From JAICXG01 sp963801255 (lineage in GTDB: Bacteria > Verrucomicrobiota > Verrucomicrobiia > Chthoniobacterales > UBA10450), in NCBI GenBank assembly GCA_963801255.1, contig CAWDEC010000006.1:310001-374000 (forward strand): a stretch of DNA of 64,000 nucleotides. Reading direction: 5' to 3'. Every line of letters starts with the position of its first letter. The first letter of the stretch is position 1. The notes under the pieces were generated by a model that worked only from the letters and a program-made list of their open reading frames with translations, was not told where the DNA came from and made no database searches. Of the stretch, positions 35,919 through 44,606 are shown piece after piece. Made by a program: the position numbers and the translations under genes.

Positions 35919-36839
35919 ATGAGCAACGCATCGAGCGCAGAAGCCCGTAGAGAAAGCAAGACCTGGCAGTCGGCTGCCCCCGTCACGCTGTCGGTCATCT
36001 TTCCAGCTTTCAATGAAGAAGCCAATATCCGCCAGACAGTGGAAGCAGCCCGCATGGTGCTGCCCAAACTGGCGCAAACCTGGGAGATCATTCTGGTCAA
36101 CGATGGAAGCAGAGATGCGACCACGCCGATCTGTGACGAACTCGCCGCGCAATTTCCGGAGGTGCGCGCCATTCACCACATGGTCAACCGTGGTTATGGC
36201 GCCGCGCTTAAGAGCGGCATTCTCGCATCTCAGTATGATTTCATTTTTTTCACCGACTCAGATGGTCAGTTCGATCTTCAGGAACTCGAGCACCTGATTG
36301 ATTACGCAGAACATTACGAAATCGTCACCGGATATCGCGGAAAACGCCAGGACCCGCCGCACCGCCTTATCAATGCCTGGGGATGGAAGACACTTGTCCG
36401 GATGGTCTTGGGCGTGAAGGTGCGCGATATCGACTGCGCCTTCAAAATTTTCCAGCGATCCGTTTTCGATCGGGTGCAAATCCGCGCAGTCGGCGCAATG
36501 GTGAATACCGAAATTCTTGCGCAGGCAAACAGCTTCGGAATGCGCATTCACGAAGTGAAGGTGAGTCATTATCCCCGCCGCGCCGGCAAACCATCGGGGG
36601 CAAATCTCCGCGTCATCGTCAAAGCGTTCAAAGAGCTCTTCCGTCTCTGGGGCCAGCTGCGTGAAGTGAGCCACGAACAAGCAGGACTGTTTCGGACAGA
36701 GCAATTGCTTGTCGAATCGCCCGCTTACAATCCGCCGACCGAATACGGCCGTATTGCGAAAAACAGAAATGTTCTGGCCCCAGTCGTAGTCGATTCGGTC
36801 GCGCAGCGAGAAGTCAGCGACGGATGTTTTGCTGATTGA
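35919..36839 (+). CDS. Family-2 glycosyltransferase, DPM1/polyprenyl-phosphate type
   Basis: A 306-residue GT-A enzyme. It has VIFPAFNEEANI, VNDGSRDAT, GYGAALKSGI and FFTDSDGQFD (the DxD site), then DIDCAFKIFQR and an acceptor region NTEILAQANSFGMRIHEVKV with SHYPRRAGKPSG, all usual in DPM1-like synthases that load a sugar onto polyprenyl phosphate. No C-terminal membrane helices are present. The last 65 residues are variable. ATG 35919 lies downstream of a leader with a hairpin and palindrome. It is the first plus-strand gene of the glycan region, and its product could provide the lipid-linked sugar used by the large PMT-like enzyme at 48790 (inference). Confidence 0.88.
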   Translation: MSNASSAEARRESKTWQSAAPVTLSVIFPAFNEEANIRQTVEAARMVLPKLAQTWEIILVNDGSRDATTPICDELAAQFPEVRAIHHMVNRGYGAALKSGILASQYDFIFFTDSDGQFDLQELEHLIDYAEHYEIVTGYRGKRQDPPHRLINAWGWKTLVRMVLGVKVRDIDCAFKIFQRSVFDRVQIRAVGAMVNTEILAQANSFGMRIHEVKVSHYPRRAGKPSGANLRVIVKAFKELFRLWGQLREVSHEQAGLFRTEQLLVESPAYNPPTEYGRIAKNRNVLAPVVVDSVAQREVSDGCFAD

Positions 36840-37117
36840 GGCGTTGACAGCCTGACGAGCGCGGCTTGGCTGGGCAAAAATGAACCGGCCACGACGACGG
36901 TTCTGGAGTCGATCAAAGGCAAATCCAAGGAGAAACTGCCTTTAGGAATCGGGAAAACCGTTTCATTCTCGAATTGAGACAATGAAGAAGCGAAAATTGG
37001 CGGAGAAATCAAAACAATTAACTGGCTGGAACCAGAGGGCATATCGAGAAAGAGGCTGTCCGCTCGTCGCGAACGAGATGGCGCAGCATCTGCTAAATTG
37101 CCTGCCTGACCCAAATC
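36840..37117. other. Intergenic region before the first phosphodiesterase-like gene
   Basis: A stretch of 278 bp. In the frame of the preceding glycosyltransferase it reads open for 45 codons after the TGA (36840-36974) and again after a second TGA, with plausible composition, but no motif, Cys context or start codon supports a gene. It may be decayed coding sequence. No terminator was seen. Confidence 0.35.
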
Positions 37118-38572
37118 ATGCTTAAGAAGCTTTTCTCGCGATCCACCACCTCTGAGGACGCCGACAGGATTCCGGCTCCGCCTAACGGACCCCGCCGGCG
37201 CGTAATGGTGATTGGACTTGATTGCGCCGCGCCGGAATTGATTTTCGATCGCTGGCTCGACGATCTGCCGAACCTGAAATCGCTCTACCAACACGGCCTC
37301 CGCGGCGCGTTGCGTTCTTGCGACCCGCCGATAACCGTCCCGGCTTGGTCAGTGATGATGTCGTCCAAGAGTCCAGGCCGACTCGGCGTCTACGGTTTTC
37401 GGAATCGCGCCGACCATTCCTACGATCGTTATTCGATCGCAAACTCGCTTGCCATCAAGGAAGATCGGCTCTGGGAAATACTTTCGCGCGAAGGAAAACG
37501 CTCGATCGTCATCGGAGTTCCTGGCACCTACCCGCCGAAGCCGCTGAACGGGACGATGGTGACCGATTTCCTCACCCCAGACATCTCATGCGACTACACC
37601 TACCCTCCTGAGTTCAAACAGGAGATCGAGCGCGTCGTGGGTGAATACATTCTCGATGTCCGCGACTTTCGCTCCGGCAATAAGGAAAAAATTCTGGCCG
37701 ACATTTACGAAATGACGCGCAAACGTTTCGAGCTTGCGCGTCATCTTCTCGCGCGGGACGACTGGGACTACTTCATCATGGTTGAGATGGGGACCGACCG
37801 CATTCACCACGCGCTGTGGGATAATATGGATCCGGCGCATCGCTTTTATCGGGCGGGCAACAAGTTCGAAAACGCGATCCACGATTATTACCAGGAAATC
37901 GATCGTCAAATCGGCGAGCTCCTGAAATTCGCGGACGCATCGACCGACGTTTTTGTTGTCTCCGACCATGGCGCGAAACGAATGGATGGCGGCATCTGCA
38001 TTAATGAATGGTTAATGCAAAACGGTTACCTCACGCTCAAGGAGCAGCCTGCCAATGCGCTTCCGCTTTCCAAGTTGCGAATCGACTGGCCACAGACCAA
38101 AGCCTGGGGCGACGGCGGTTATTACGCGCGCGTTTTTCTTAACGTTGCCGGACGCGAACCGGAAGGCACAATCGCACCAGAAGATTACGAGAAAGTGCGT
38201 GACGAACTGATCGCGGGCTTGAAATCAATTCCCGATGAAAACGGTCGCGACATCGGCACGCAGGTCTATCGGCCTGAAGAATTGTATCGCGAGGTGCGCG
38301 GCGTAGCACCCGATCTGATCGTTTACTTCGGCGGCCTCTACTGGCGCTCAGTCGGCACAGTCGGGGGAGGAAAAATTCACACTTTTGAGAACGATACCGG
38401 CCCGGATGGAGCCAATCATGCCGAGAACGGAATGATCATCTGGCGGCCGGCTGGCAGCTCCTCCGGCAAGCAAATTGAAGGTGCGAAGATCACGGATGTT
38501 GCCCCGACGATTCTGCACATATTCGGTCTTCCAATTCCCGCCGACATGGAGGGCAAAACACTTGCTGGTTAA
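37118..38572 (+). CDS. Alkaline-phosphatase-superfamily phosphodiesterase-like protein (first)
   Basis: A 484-residue protein of the type I phosphodiesterase/nucleotide pyrophosphatase fold. Metal and nucleophile motifs are VIGLDCAAPE (Asp), PPITVPAWSVMMSSKSPG (Thr nucleophile), MGTDRIHHALWD (Asp, His), VSDHGAK (Asp, His) and the last His in NHAENGMII. There is no signal peptide or membrane segment, so it appears cytoplasmic, unlike most lipid-modifying members. Natural substrates in this branch are poorly known. A heptose kinase follows 21 bp downstream and a second member of the same family comes after that, so a nucleotide-sugar or sugar-phosphate substrate is plausible. Confidence 0.82.
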   Translation: MLKKLFSRSTTSEDADRIPAPPNGPRRRVMVIGLDCAAPELIFDRWLDDLPNLKSLYQHGLRGALRSCDPPITVPAWSVMMSSKSPGRLGVYGFRNRADHSYDRYSIANSLAIKEDRLWEILSREGKRSIVIGVPGTYPPKPLNGTMVTDFLTPDISCDYTYPPEFKQEIERVVGEYILDVRDFRSGNKEKILADIYEMTRKRFELARHLLARDDWDYFIMVEMGTDRIHHALWDNMDPAHRFYRAGNKFENAIHDYYQEIDRQIGELLKFADASTDVFVVSDHGAKRMDGGICINEWLMQNGYLTLKEQPANALPLSKLRIDWPQTKAWGDGGYYARVFLNVAGREPEGTIAPEDYEKVRDELIAGLKSIPDENGRDIGTQVYRPEELYREVRGVAPDLIVYFGGLYWRSVGTVGGGKIHTFENDTGPDGANHAENGMIIWRPAGSSSGKQIEGAKITDVAPTILHIFGLPIPADMEGKTLAG

Positions 38573-38593
38573 GCGGAGAGTTGCGGCCTAACG

Positions 38594-39649
38594 ATGAAAC
38601 CGTTACCGAAAAATTTCCTCAGCGAAATCAAAATGGTGCGTGCGCGCACGCCTCTGCGATTGAGTTTTGGCGGCGGAGGCACCGACGTCTCTCCCTACGC
38701 CGATACCCACGGCGGTTGTGTCTTGAACGCGACCATCACTCGATACGTCTATGGCACCTTGGTGCCAAAGTCGGAACCATCCATCGGCTTTCGCTCCTTC
38801 GATTACGGCACCGTTGTTTATTGGACGCAGGAGGATCATTTCCAGTTCGACGGTCAAATGGATCTGGTAAAGGGCGTCCTCAAGCGCTTCGATCTCGACA
38901 AGCTTCGCGCCGAGGGTTTCGATCTTTTCGTTCACGCCGACGCACCTCCCGGCTCCGGTCTTGGCAGTTCGTCCACGTTTACCGTCGCGCTCATCGGCCT
39001 CTTTCGGGAGTTGCTCGGTTTGCCGATCACTTCCAACGGGATGGCCAAGCTTGCCTACGACATCGAGCGCAACGACGTCGGAATCAAAGGCGGCCGCCAG
39101 GATCAATGGGCCGCGGCTTTTGGCGGTTTCAACTTCATGGAGTTTCATGGCGACGAGGTGGTCGTGACGCCATTGCGGCTAAGCGAATACCTGATTAACG
39201 AGCTGGAGTATAATCTCCTCCTCTGCTTCACCGGCAGTCGCGAATCGCAGCCAATCATCGACAGCCAGATGCAGAGCGCCGAGAAAAAAGAAGCCGAGCC
39301 GCTCGCAGCCATGGATCAGGTGAAAGCGATCGCGTATGAAATGAGAAAGGCGCTGCTGGCCAGCGATTTGGATCGCTTCGGCGACATGCTTCACGAGGGG
39401 TGGATGCAAAAGAAAAAGATGGCAAAGGGGATCAGCACGCCGAGGATTGACGAGCTTTACGACGAAGCGCGCAAGGCTGGCGCGATCGGAGGCAAGATCA
39501 CTGGCGCCGGTGGTGGCGGCCATCTCTTGCTCTACTGTCCGTTCAACAAACGTCACATTGTAAAGGAACGTCTACTTTCACTCGGTACTTCGGTGACCGA
39601 TTTCCGATTCGATCCGGTGGGAATGCAAACCTGGCGAGTCTACAAATGA
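38594..39649 (+). CDS. hddA: D-glycero-alpha-D-manno-heptose 7-phosphate kinase
   Basis: A 351-residue GHMP-family kinase that phosphorylates heptose 7-phosphate at C1 in the GDP-heptose pathway. The N-terminal RARTPLRLSFGGGGTDVSPY is diagnostic of HddA-type sugar kinases. The ATP loop is APPGSGLGSSS and the C-terminal motif GGKITGAGGGGHLLLY. ATG 38594 gives 13 residues more than relatives; ATG 38633 is an alternative. A GCCTAACGA word (38586-38594) overlaps the ATG and is the last exact copy in the window. It works after GmhA (35059) and before the HddC-like transferase (58281). Confidence 0.88.
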   Translation: MKPLPKNFLSEIKMVRARTPLRLSFGGGGTDVSPYADTHGGCVLNATITRYVYGTLVPKSEPSIGFRSFDYGTVVYWTQEDHFQFDGQMDLVKGVLKRFDLDKLRAEGFDLFVHADAPPGSGLGSSSTFTVALIGLFRELLGLPITSNGMAKLAYDIERNDVGIKGGRQDQWAAAFGGFNFMEFHGDEVVVTPLRLSEYLINELEYNLLLCFTGSRESQPIIDSQMQSAEKKEAEPLAAMDQVKAIAYEMRKALLASDLDRFGDMLHEGWMQKKKMAKGISTPRIDELYDEARKAGAIGGKITGAGGGGHLLLYCPFNKRHIVKERLLSLGTSVTDFRFDPVGMQTWRVYK

Positions 39650-39716
39650 ACACTGGGCGACTCTCGGACCAGCTCACCTTTACGGAGGCGACGATGGAGT
39701 CTAACCTCCCCGCCAC

Positions 39717-41432
39717 ATGAAGAAAGCACCCAAGGCAGTTGTCATCGGCTTGGACTCCGCGACTTGGAATCTCATTCGGCCGTGGATGGCGGAAGGTAGC
39801 TTGCCGAATCTGGCGCGCCTCATGAAAACCGGTGTCTCGGGAACCCTGCAGTCGGTTCTTCCGCCAATCACCCCTCCAGCCTGGACTTCGTTCATGACCG
39901 GCAAGAATCCCGGCAAACACGGGATCTTTCATTTTGTCGAGACCGAGCACGGTGGCTACGCGATGAACTACGCCAACGCCACTTCCCGTCGCTCGCCGAC
40001 CTTATGGAAGCTGCTCAACGACGCCGGCTACACCGTCGGCACGATGAACATTCCGTTCACTTATCCACCGGAGAAACTGAACGGATTTCAGATTTCAGGC
40101 ATGGACACGCCGTCGGAGAAGAGCCCTTTCATTCATCCGCCCGAACTGCACGAGGAATTGCTGAAGCATCTTGGCGAAATTCAGCTCGATCTTCGTTTCC
40201 TCGGCGCGATGACGACCGACGAGCGGCGCAATCAGGTCCTGGCCGAGATGGAAAAAATGGATCGACAATGGAGCAAGGCAACGCTCTACCTTCTGGAGAA
40301 TCATCCTCAGGACGTGATGATGTTTGTCTTCATGTCCATCGACACTGTCCAGCACTACTTCTGGCAACACATGGACCAGGCTCATTTCATCCATGATCCA
40401 AAGCTGGCGCCGAAGTTTGGCGACGCAGTGCGCAAAGTCTATGAACGACTCGACGCTGTAACAGGAGAAATCGTTAATCGTTTGCCACCGGAGACCACCG
40501 TCTTCGTCGTCTCCGATCACGGCGGCGGCCCGGTGGTGGACCGCACGATCTTTCTCAACCGCTATCTCGCTCAGCTCGGCCTTCTAAATTATCAAAAGAA
40601 TGCGGCGTCACCTCTGCAGACACTGCGGAAGAAAGCCATGCGGGCCGCCTTCGCCGCTTTGCGATCCACGCTCACTTCACGTCAGAAGAGCAAACTCGCT
40701 CAGCTTTTCCCAAAGCTGCACAAAAAAAGCGAGATGTCCTATTCCGCCTTCACCAGCATCGATTGGAGCCGGACCAAAGCCTATTGCAGTGAAGTCCTTG
40801 CCTCACCTCCGAGCATCTGGATCAACCTCAAGGGCGTTAAACCGCAGGGGATTGTGGAACCAGGCGAATACGATGCGCTCGTTAGCACGATCATTGCGAA
40901 ACTGGGTGAGCTAAAAGATCCACGCACGGGTAAGCCCGTGATCAATCGGATTTATCGCCGGAATGAAATCTTCCACGGCCCTTTCGCCAACGAAGGCGCC
41001 GACCTTATTCTCGATTGGTGGAGCGAGAACAGCCTCTTCTCCACTCAGCCCAGTTTTCCCGAGGATAGCGACAAACCCGCGCTCGTTATTCGCGAACACA
41101 AGCCCTCGGACGTTTCCGAATGGGGCGGCACCCATCGTCTCGACGGCATTCTGGTTGCGCGCTCGCCTATTTTCCAGGCAGGCACTGAGATTCAACAACC
41201 TCATCTCATCGACATTGCCCCAACCATCCTGCACTCGCTCGGAGTGTCGGTTCCCGAAGATATGGATGGACACGTCCTCGTCGATGCATTCCGGCCTGAG
41301 TTTCTTGCCACACATCCGATCCGGTCCGGCGCCGCTTCTGGCACCACGGGAGGCGATCGTCCAACCGGCTACACCGAAGAGGAATCGGCCAAAGTCGAGG
41401 AGCGCCTGCAAGCTCTCGGCTACGTGGAGTAA
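39717..41432 (+). CDS. Alkaline-phosphatase-superfamily phosphodiesterase-like protein (second)
   Basis: A 571-residue paralogue of the protein at 37118. The motifs are VIGLDSATWN, PPITPPAWTSFMTGKNPG (Thr nucleophile), SIDTVQHYFWQH, VFVVSDHGGG and a late His in WGGTHRLDGIL, so the metal ligands are kept. An insert near residues 290-340, rich in Lys and Arg (KKAMRAAFAALRSTLTSRQK), may lie on a membrane surface. There is no signal peptide. The pair flanks hddA, suggesting a shared role in the same glycan. The C-terminal part ends in LVDAFRPEFL plus a Gly/Thr-rich tail. Confidence 0.82.
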   Translation: MKKAPKAVVIGLDSATWNLIRPWMAEGSLPNLARLMKTGVSGTLQSVLPPITPPAWTSFMTGKNPGKHGIFHFVETEHGGYAMNYANATSRRSPTLWKLLNDAGYTVGTMNIPFTYPPEKLNGFQISGMDTPSEKSPFIHPPELHEELLKHLGEIQLDLRFLGAMTTDERRNQVLAEMEKMDRQWSKATLYLLENHPQDVMMFVFMSIDTVQHYFWQHMDQAHFIHDPKLAPKFGDAVRKVYERLDAVTGEIVNRLPPETTVFVVSDHGGGPVVDRTIFLNRYLAQLGLLNYQKNAASPLQTLRKKAMRAAFAALRSTLTSRQKSKLAQLFPKLHKKSEMSYSAFTSIDWSRTKAYCSEVLASPPSIWINLKGVKPQGIVEPGEYDALVSTIIAKLGELKDPRTGKPVINRIYRRNEIFHGPFANEGADLILDWWSENSLFSTQPSFPEDSDKPALVIREHKPSDVSEWGGTHRLDGILVARSPIFQAGTEIQQPHLIDIAPTILHSLGVSVPEDMDGHVLVDAFRPEFLATHPIRSGAASGTTGGDRPTGYTEEESAKVEERLQALGYVE

Positions 41433-41453
41433 CTAACAAATCAACTGCTACCT

Positions 41454-42065
41454 ATGTTCGAAAACATTCGCGCCGATCTTCACCGCAAGACGACCGCTTA
41501 TGGCGTGCGGCCGGAAGACCAGACATTCTTCCGTAAACGAATTACGCCTTTCCTCGAATTCGGGACCTTCGCCGTTATTGTCTACCGCTTCGGCTCCTGG
41601 GCTTATACGGTTAAAATTCCAGTTATCCGGCAACTTCTAATCACCCTCTATCTTTTCATCAATGTCGCATGCATGTGGATTACCGGCATTCACATTGCAC
41701 GGGAAAACAAGATCGGACCCGGCCTGGTCATTCATAACTTTTGCGGCATTCTGGTGCTGGCAAATAGCATCGGACACAGCTGCACATTCAACCAGGGAGT
41801 CAGCATTATGAACGTGCGCGGAGTCGGCCGCGCCACCATTGGCAACAACTGCTATTTCGGCGCTGGCTGCAAGGTCGTGGGCGCGGTTACGATTGGCGAC
41901 AACGTCGTTGTGAGCGCTAACTCGCTCGTGGTAACCGATGTGCCCAGCGGCGCGACCGTCTTGGGCGTGCCAGCACGAGTCATCTCCCGAGAAGCCACCA
42001 GCGCTTATCTCAAGAATCCTGTGTTGCCGATGACAGAGAAGGCCTCGGCCACGACTGCCTCGTGA
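41454..42065 (+). CDS. Serine acetyltransferase-like hexapeptide acyltransferase
   Basis: A 203-residue left-handed beta-helix acyltransferase. The N-terminal helical part contains a hydrophobic stretch (QLLITLYLFINVACMWITG). Hexapeptide repeats begin at IGPGLVIHN and run through IGHSCTFNQGVSI, IGNNCYFGAGCKVVGAVTIGDN and GVPARV. This is the CysE/WcaB layout; in polysaccharide loci such enzymes O-acetylate sugars. The stop overlaps the next gene's GTG (GTGA). It is probably cytoplasmic or membrane-associated. Confidence 0.85.
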   Translation: MFENIRADLHRKTTAYGVRPEDQTFFRKRITPFLEFGTFAVIVYRFGSWAYTVKIPVIRQLLITLYLFINVACMWITGIHIARENKIGPGLVIHNFCGILVLANSIGHSCTFNQGVSIMNVRGVGRATIGNNCYFGAGCKVVGAVTIGDNVVVSANSLVVTDVPSGATVLGVPARVISREATSAYLKNPVLPMTEKASATTAS

Positions 42066-43429
42066 CTAACGACCATAAAGAGCAGGGACGAAAGAATCGC
42101 TATGCCATAGCTATGGTCGCGGCTTGTCCATTCCCGGCTAATCATGGCTCGGCGGCGAGCATCCGGGAAATGTCGGACACGTTGACCGACATGGGGCACG
42201 ACGTGCATATCGTTACCTATCCGACGGGCCAGGAAGATATCCGTGTTCGCCGGGCAAAAGTTCATCGCACAGCGCCTTTTCGGTCGGAGACAAACGCCAA
42301 AGTAGGCCCTTCGTCGGAGAAATTCGGGCTCGATTTTCAGCTTCTAAGACTGCTGTGTCGGGTCATTCGCCGTGAGCAGATAGATATCATTCATGCCCAT
42401 AACTACGAGGGTGCCCTCGTCGGAATCGCCGCGAAATTTCTGACGGGGCGTCCCCTTCTCTACAACGCGGTAAACCTGATGAGCGATGAGCTAGCCGGTT
42501 ATCGTTTTATTCGTCCCGCCTGGCTGGCACACGGGCTTGCCCATTTTCTGGATTGGTTTACGCCAATCTTTCCGAATCATATCACGGCCGTGTCACCGGA
42601 ATTAAAAGATTGGTTCATTCGAAACGGCGTTTCGGAAACAAAAGTGGACATGGTGCCTGCGGGAATCGAGCCCGAACTGTTCGATAACCCGCAGCCGGAA
42701 AAGTTCCGCGAAAAATATCAACTCAACGGCCGGCCGGTAGTTATGTATACTGGCGTGCTCAATGCCTTTCAGCGTGTCGATTATCTTTTGCGAGCCTTTG
42801 CTGTCGCTTTGCGCGAGAAACCAGATGCTCTCCTTCTGGTCGTTAGTCCACTAGTCTCCGAGACCCATGAAAGAGAGCACAGGAAACTGGCAGATGAGCT
42901 TGGCATATCCTCTTCCGTCATTTGGATTTCACCACACCCACTCGAGGATCTGCCCAGCTATCTTGCCCTGGCTGATGTTACAGTTGTGCCACGCCCGGAA
43001 TGTCCTGGTCATCCCGTGAAATTGCTGAATTACATGCTGGCCGGGAAACCGGTGGTGTCCTTTGCTGGTGGTGCCAAAGGTGTTCGTCACCTGCACGACG
43101 CCTACATCGTTCCGAACCATGATGTCGAGGCTTTAGGACGTGCTATCGTCCGACTGCTGGAGGATCGAAAGCTGGCGGAGGAAATGGGCGCCAAGGCCCG
43201 CGCCACTGTTCTGGCCGAGTTCGATTGGCGCCAAATCTGCCGTAAGATAGAACGCATTTACGACCACCTTCTTGGCTTCCCGTCTTTGCCCGCGGCCAGC
43301 TCGGAGGAGCCCGTTCCTTCGGCTCAGCCCTATTATTTAGTCTCGACAACCTCAGGGCTGCCGCCTAAGAACACGACACCTTCGATGCCATCATCTCAGT
43401 CTCATTCATATTATGGAAACCAAAACTGA
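42062..43429 (+). CDS. Family-4 glycosyltransferase (GT-B)
   Basis: A 455-residue GT-B enzyme using a nucleotide sugar. The N-terminal half has CPFPANHGSAASIREMSDTL and DIIHAHNYEGAL. The C-terminal half has GRPVVMYTGVL, DVTVVPRPECPGHPVKLLNYMLAGKPVV (the EX7E-like region) and a last helix DWRQICRKIERIYDHLL. The Ser/Pro-rich tail of about 45 residues is unusual. The GTG start at 42062 overlaps the preceding stop, and the end overlaps the next gene by 17 nt, so it sits in a tight operon. Confidence 0.88.
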   Translation: MTNDHKEQGRKNRYAIAMVAACPFPANHGSAASIREMSDTLTDMGHDVHIVTYPTGQEDIRVRRAKVHRTAPFRSETNAKVGPSSEKFGLDFQLLRLLCRVIRREQIDIIHAHNYEGALVGIAAKFLTGRPLLYNAVNLMSDELAGYRFIRPAWLAHGLAHFLDWFTPIFPNHITAVSPELKDWFIRNGVSETKVDMVPAGIEPELFDNPQPEKFREKYQLNGRPVVMYTGVLNAFQRVDYLLRAFAVALREKPDALLLVVSPLVSETHEREHRKLADELGISSSVIWISPHPLEDLPSYLALADVTVVPRPECPGHPVKLLNYMLAGKPVVSFAGGAKGVRHLHDAYIVPNHDVEALGRAIVRLLEDRKLAEEMGAKARATVLAEFDWRQICRKIERIYDHLLGFPSLPAASSEEPVPSAQPYYLVSTTSGLPPKNTTPSMPSSQSHSYYGNQN

Positions 43430-44606
43430 ACGCGCGGATCAACCACGCCGGCCCGGGCCCGGCGATCCTGTCATTCGCTCGACCTCCGAAATGAAGCGGT
43501 CGCACTGGATTATCTTCTTCGTCATTTGCCTTATCCTCGGGATACTGGTTTTTGCCACCGTCGTCCATGTCATTGACACGACGCCTTCCCGCGCACGCCT
43601 GGTCAACGCTCCCACACCGGTTGAAACCATTCCGGTGCGGCGTCAGGACCTGGACGAAGTGATTGGCGGCAGCGGCGCCATCGAGCAAGCGCAAACCGTG
43701 CAACTTACCAGTCAGGTTACCGCACAGGTCCTGGAAGTGCCGGTCAAAATTGGAGATATCGTAAAGAAGGGAACTCTCTTGGTACGTTGGGACGATCGCC
43801 TTATCCAGGCCACTTTGGAGGCAAACCGCCAATACGTGGATGCCGCCAATATCAAAATCCGGGATGAAACCAAGCAGGTGCAGCGATACACCGCCCTCGA
43901 GAAGAAAAATATGGGCACTCCCTTGGAGTTAGAAAAGAGTGAGATGTCCCTTGCCGATGCCAAGGAGGCCCTGGCTAAGGCGACGCTGGACTTGCGCCAG
44001 GCGGAACTTGACCTCGAGCACGTTAAGATGAGTGCCGCGCTCGATGCGATCGTTCTCGAACGCCTGGTAAATCCTGGTGAAAACACGCATCGCGATCAAC
44101 TAGTCATGAAAATCGGCGCCCTGGCGAACGTTCTTTTCGCGGCCAAGATGACTGAGGAAAAAATGCATTCCGTTAATCTGGGTCAGCCGGCAGAGGCTAG
44201 CTTTCCTGCTTTCCCCAGTGAGCGCTTCCAAGGTAAAGTCGTTAAGATAGATCCTAACATCGATCCTATAACTCGTACCTTCACGACGTACATCGAAATC
44301 AAAAATAGTGACTTTCGCCTCAAGCCCGGACTTTCCGGTTTTGCCCGTATCCGCCGCTCGGCGAAGGATGTTTTGGCGATTCCCAGTATTGCCGTCATGA
44401 ATGCTTCCGGCGAACAAGCCTCTGTCTTCGTCGTGGATGCGAGCGGTCACGCCAGCCTGCGCAAGATTCGCCCAGGCGTCGTCGTAGACGCTATGACGGA
44501 AGTTCGCGATGGGTTGAAGGAAGGGGAGAAGGTGGTCACCGTCGGTCAGTTATACCTAAACAATAATGACAAAGTCCGCACTACAGATAAGTCGCTCGCG
44601 AAATAG
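43413..44606 (+). CDS. Periplasmic adaptor (RND/HlyD membrane fusion protein)
   Basis: A 397-residue protein. One N-terminal helix (about 30-52) anchors a periplasmic part with lipoyl halves (TAQVLEVPVKIGDIVKKGTLLVR) and a helical hairpin of about 100 residues (NIKIRDETKQVQRYTALEKK onwards). A beta-barrel (FQGKVVKIDPNIDPITRTF) and a membrane-proximal domain (LKPGLSGFARIRRSAKDVLAIP) follow. This is the AcrA/MacA layout. No pump gene lies next to it; the TolC-type gene overlaps its end by 41 nt and a flippase follows. Confidence 0.88.
   Translation: METKTERADQPRRPGPGDPVIRSTSEMKRSHWIIFFVICLILGILVFATVVHVIDTTPSRARLVNAPTPVETIPVRRQDLDEVIGGSGAIEQAQTVQLTSQVTAQVLEVPVKIGDIVKKGTLLVRWDDRLIQATLEANRQYVDAANIKIRDETKQVQRYTALEKKNMGTPLELEKSEMSLADAKEALAKATLDLRQAELDLEHVKMSAALDAIVLERLVNPGENTHRDQLVMKIGALANVLFAAKMTEEKMHSVNLGQPAEASFPAFPSERFQGKVVKIDPNIDPITRTFTTYIEIKNSDFRLKPGLSGFARIRRSAKDVLAIPSIAVMNASGEQASVFVVDASGHASLRKIRPGVVVDAMTEVRDGLKEGEKVVTVGQLYLNNNDKVRTTDKSLAK

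Larger units (their letters stand above)
1701..38594. repeat. Dispersed 9-mer GCCTAACGA (35 exact copies)
   Basis: Counted by eye. Plus-strand starts: 1701, 3051, 3118, 4187, 4335, 5538, 5688, 6282, 7978, 8495, 9955, 11377, 15076, 16923, 17142, 19117, 20545, 21892, 25635, 26707, 27187, 28101, 35039, 38586. As the reverse complement TCGTTAGGC: 2011, 2559, 3914, 4805, 10974, 13745, 17844, 18516, 18990, 29360, 29975. Chance expectation for a 9-mer on both strands of 64 kb is about 0.5. Copies lie in genes of both directions, in different frames, and between genes; flanking bases vary. Many 8-of-9 matches exist too (for example 6117, 12571, 17331, 30461, 37190). Confidence 0.9.

Noticed and set aside
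36837..36974. The frame of the glycosyltransferase at 35919 continues 45 codons after its TGA, raising the question of a second selenoprotein.
   Set aside because: No redox Cys context, the enzyme is already complete, a second TGA follows, and no SECIS-like stem with a proper loop was found.
1701..38594. GCCTAAC / GTTAGGC resembles the core boxes of integron attC sites.
   Set aside because: Copies are single and not paired in inverted orientation at attC spacing, lie inside housekeeping genes, and no integrase or cassette array is seen.
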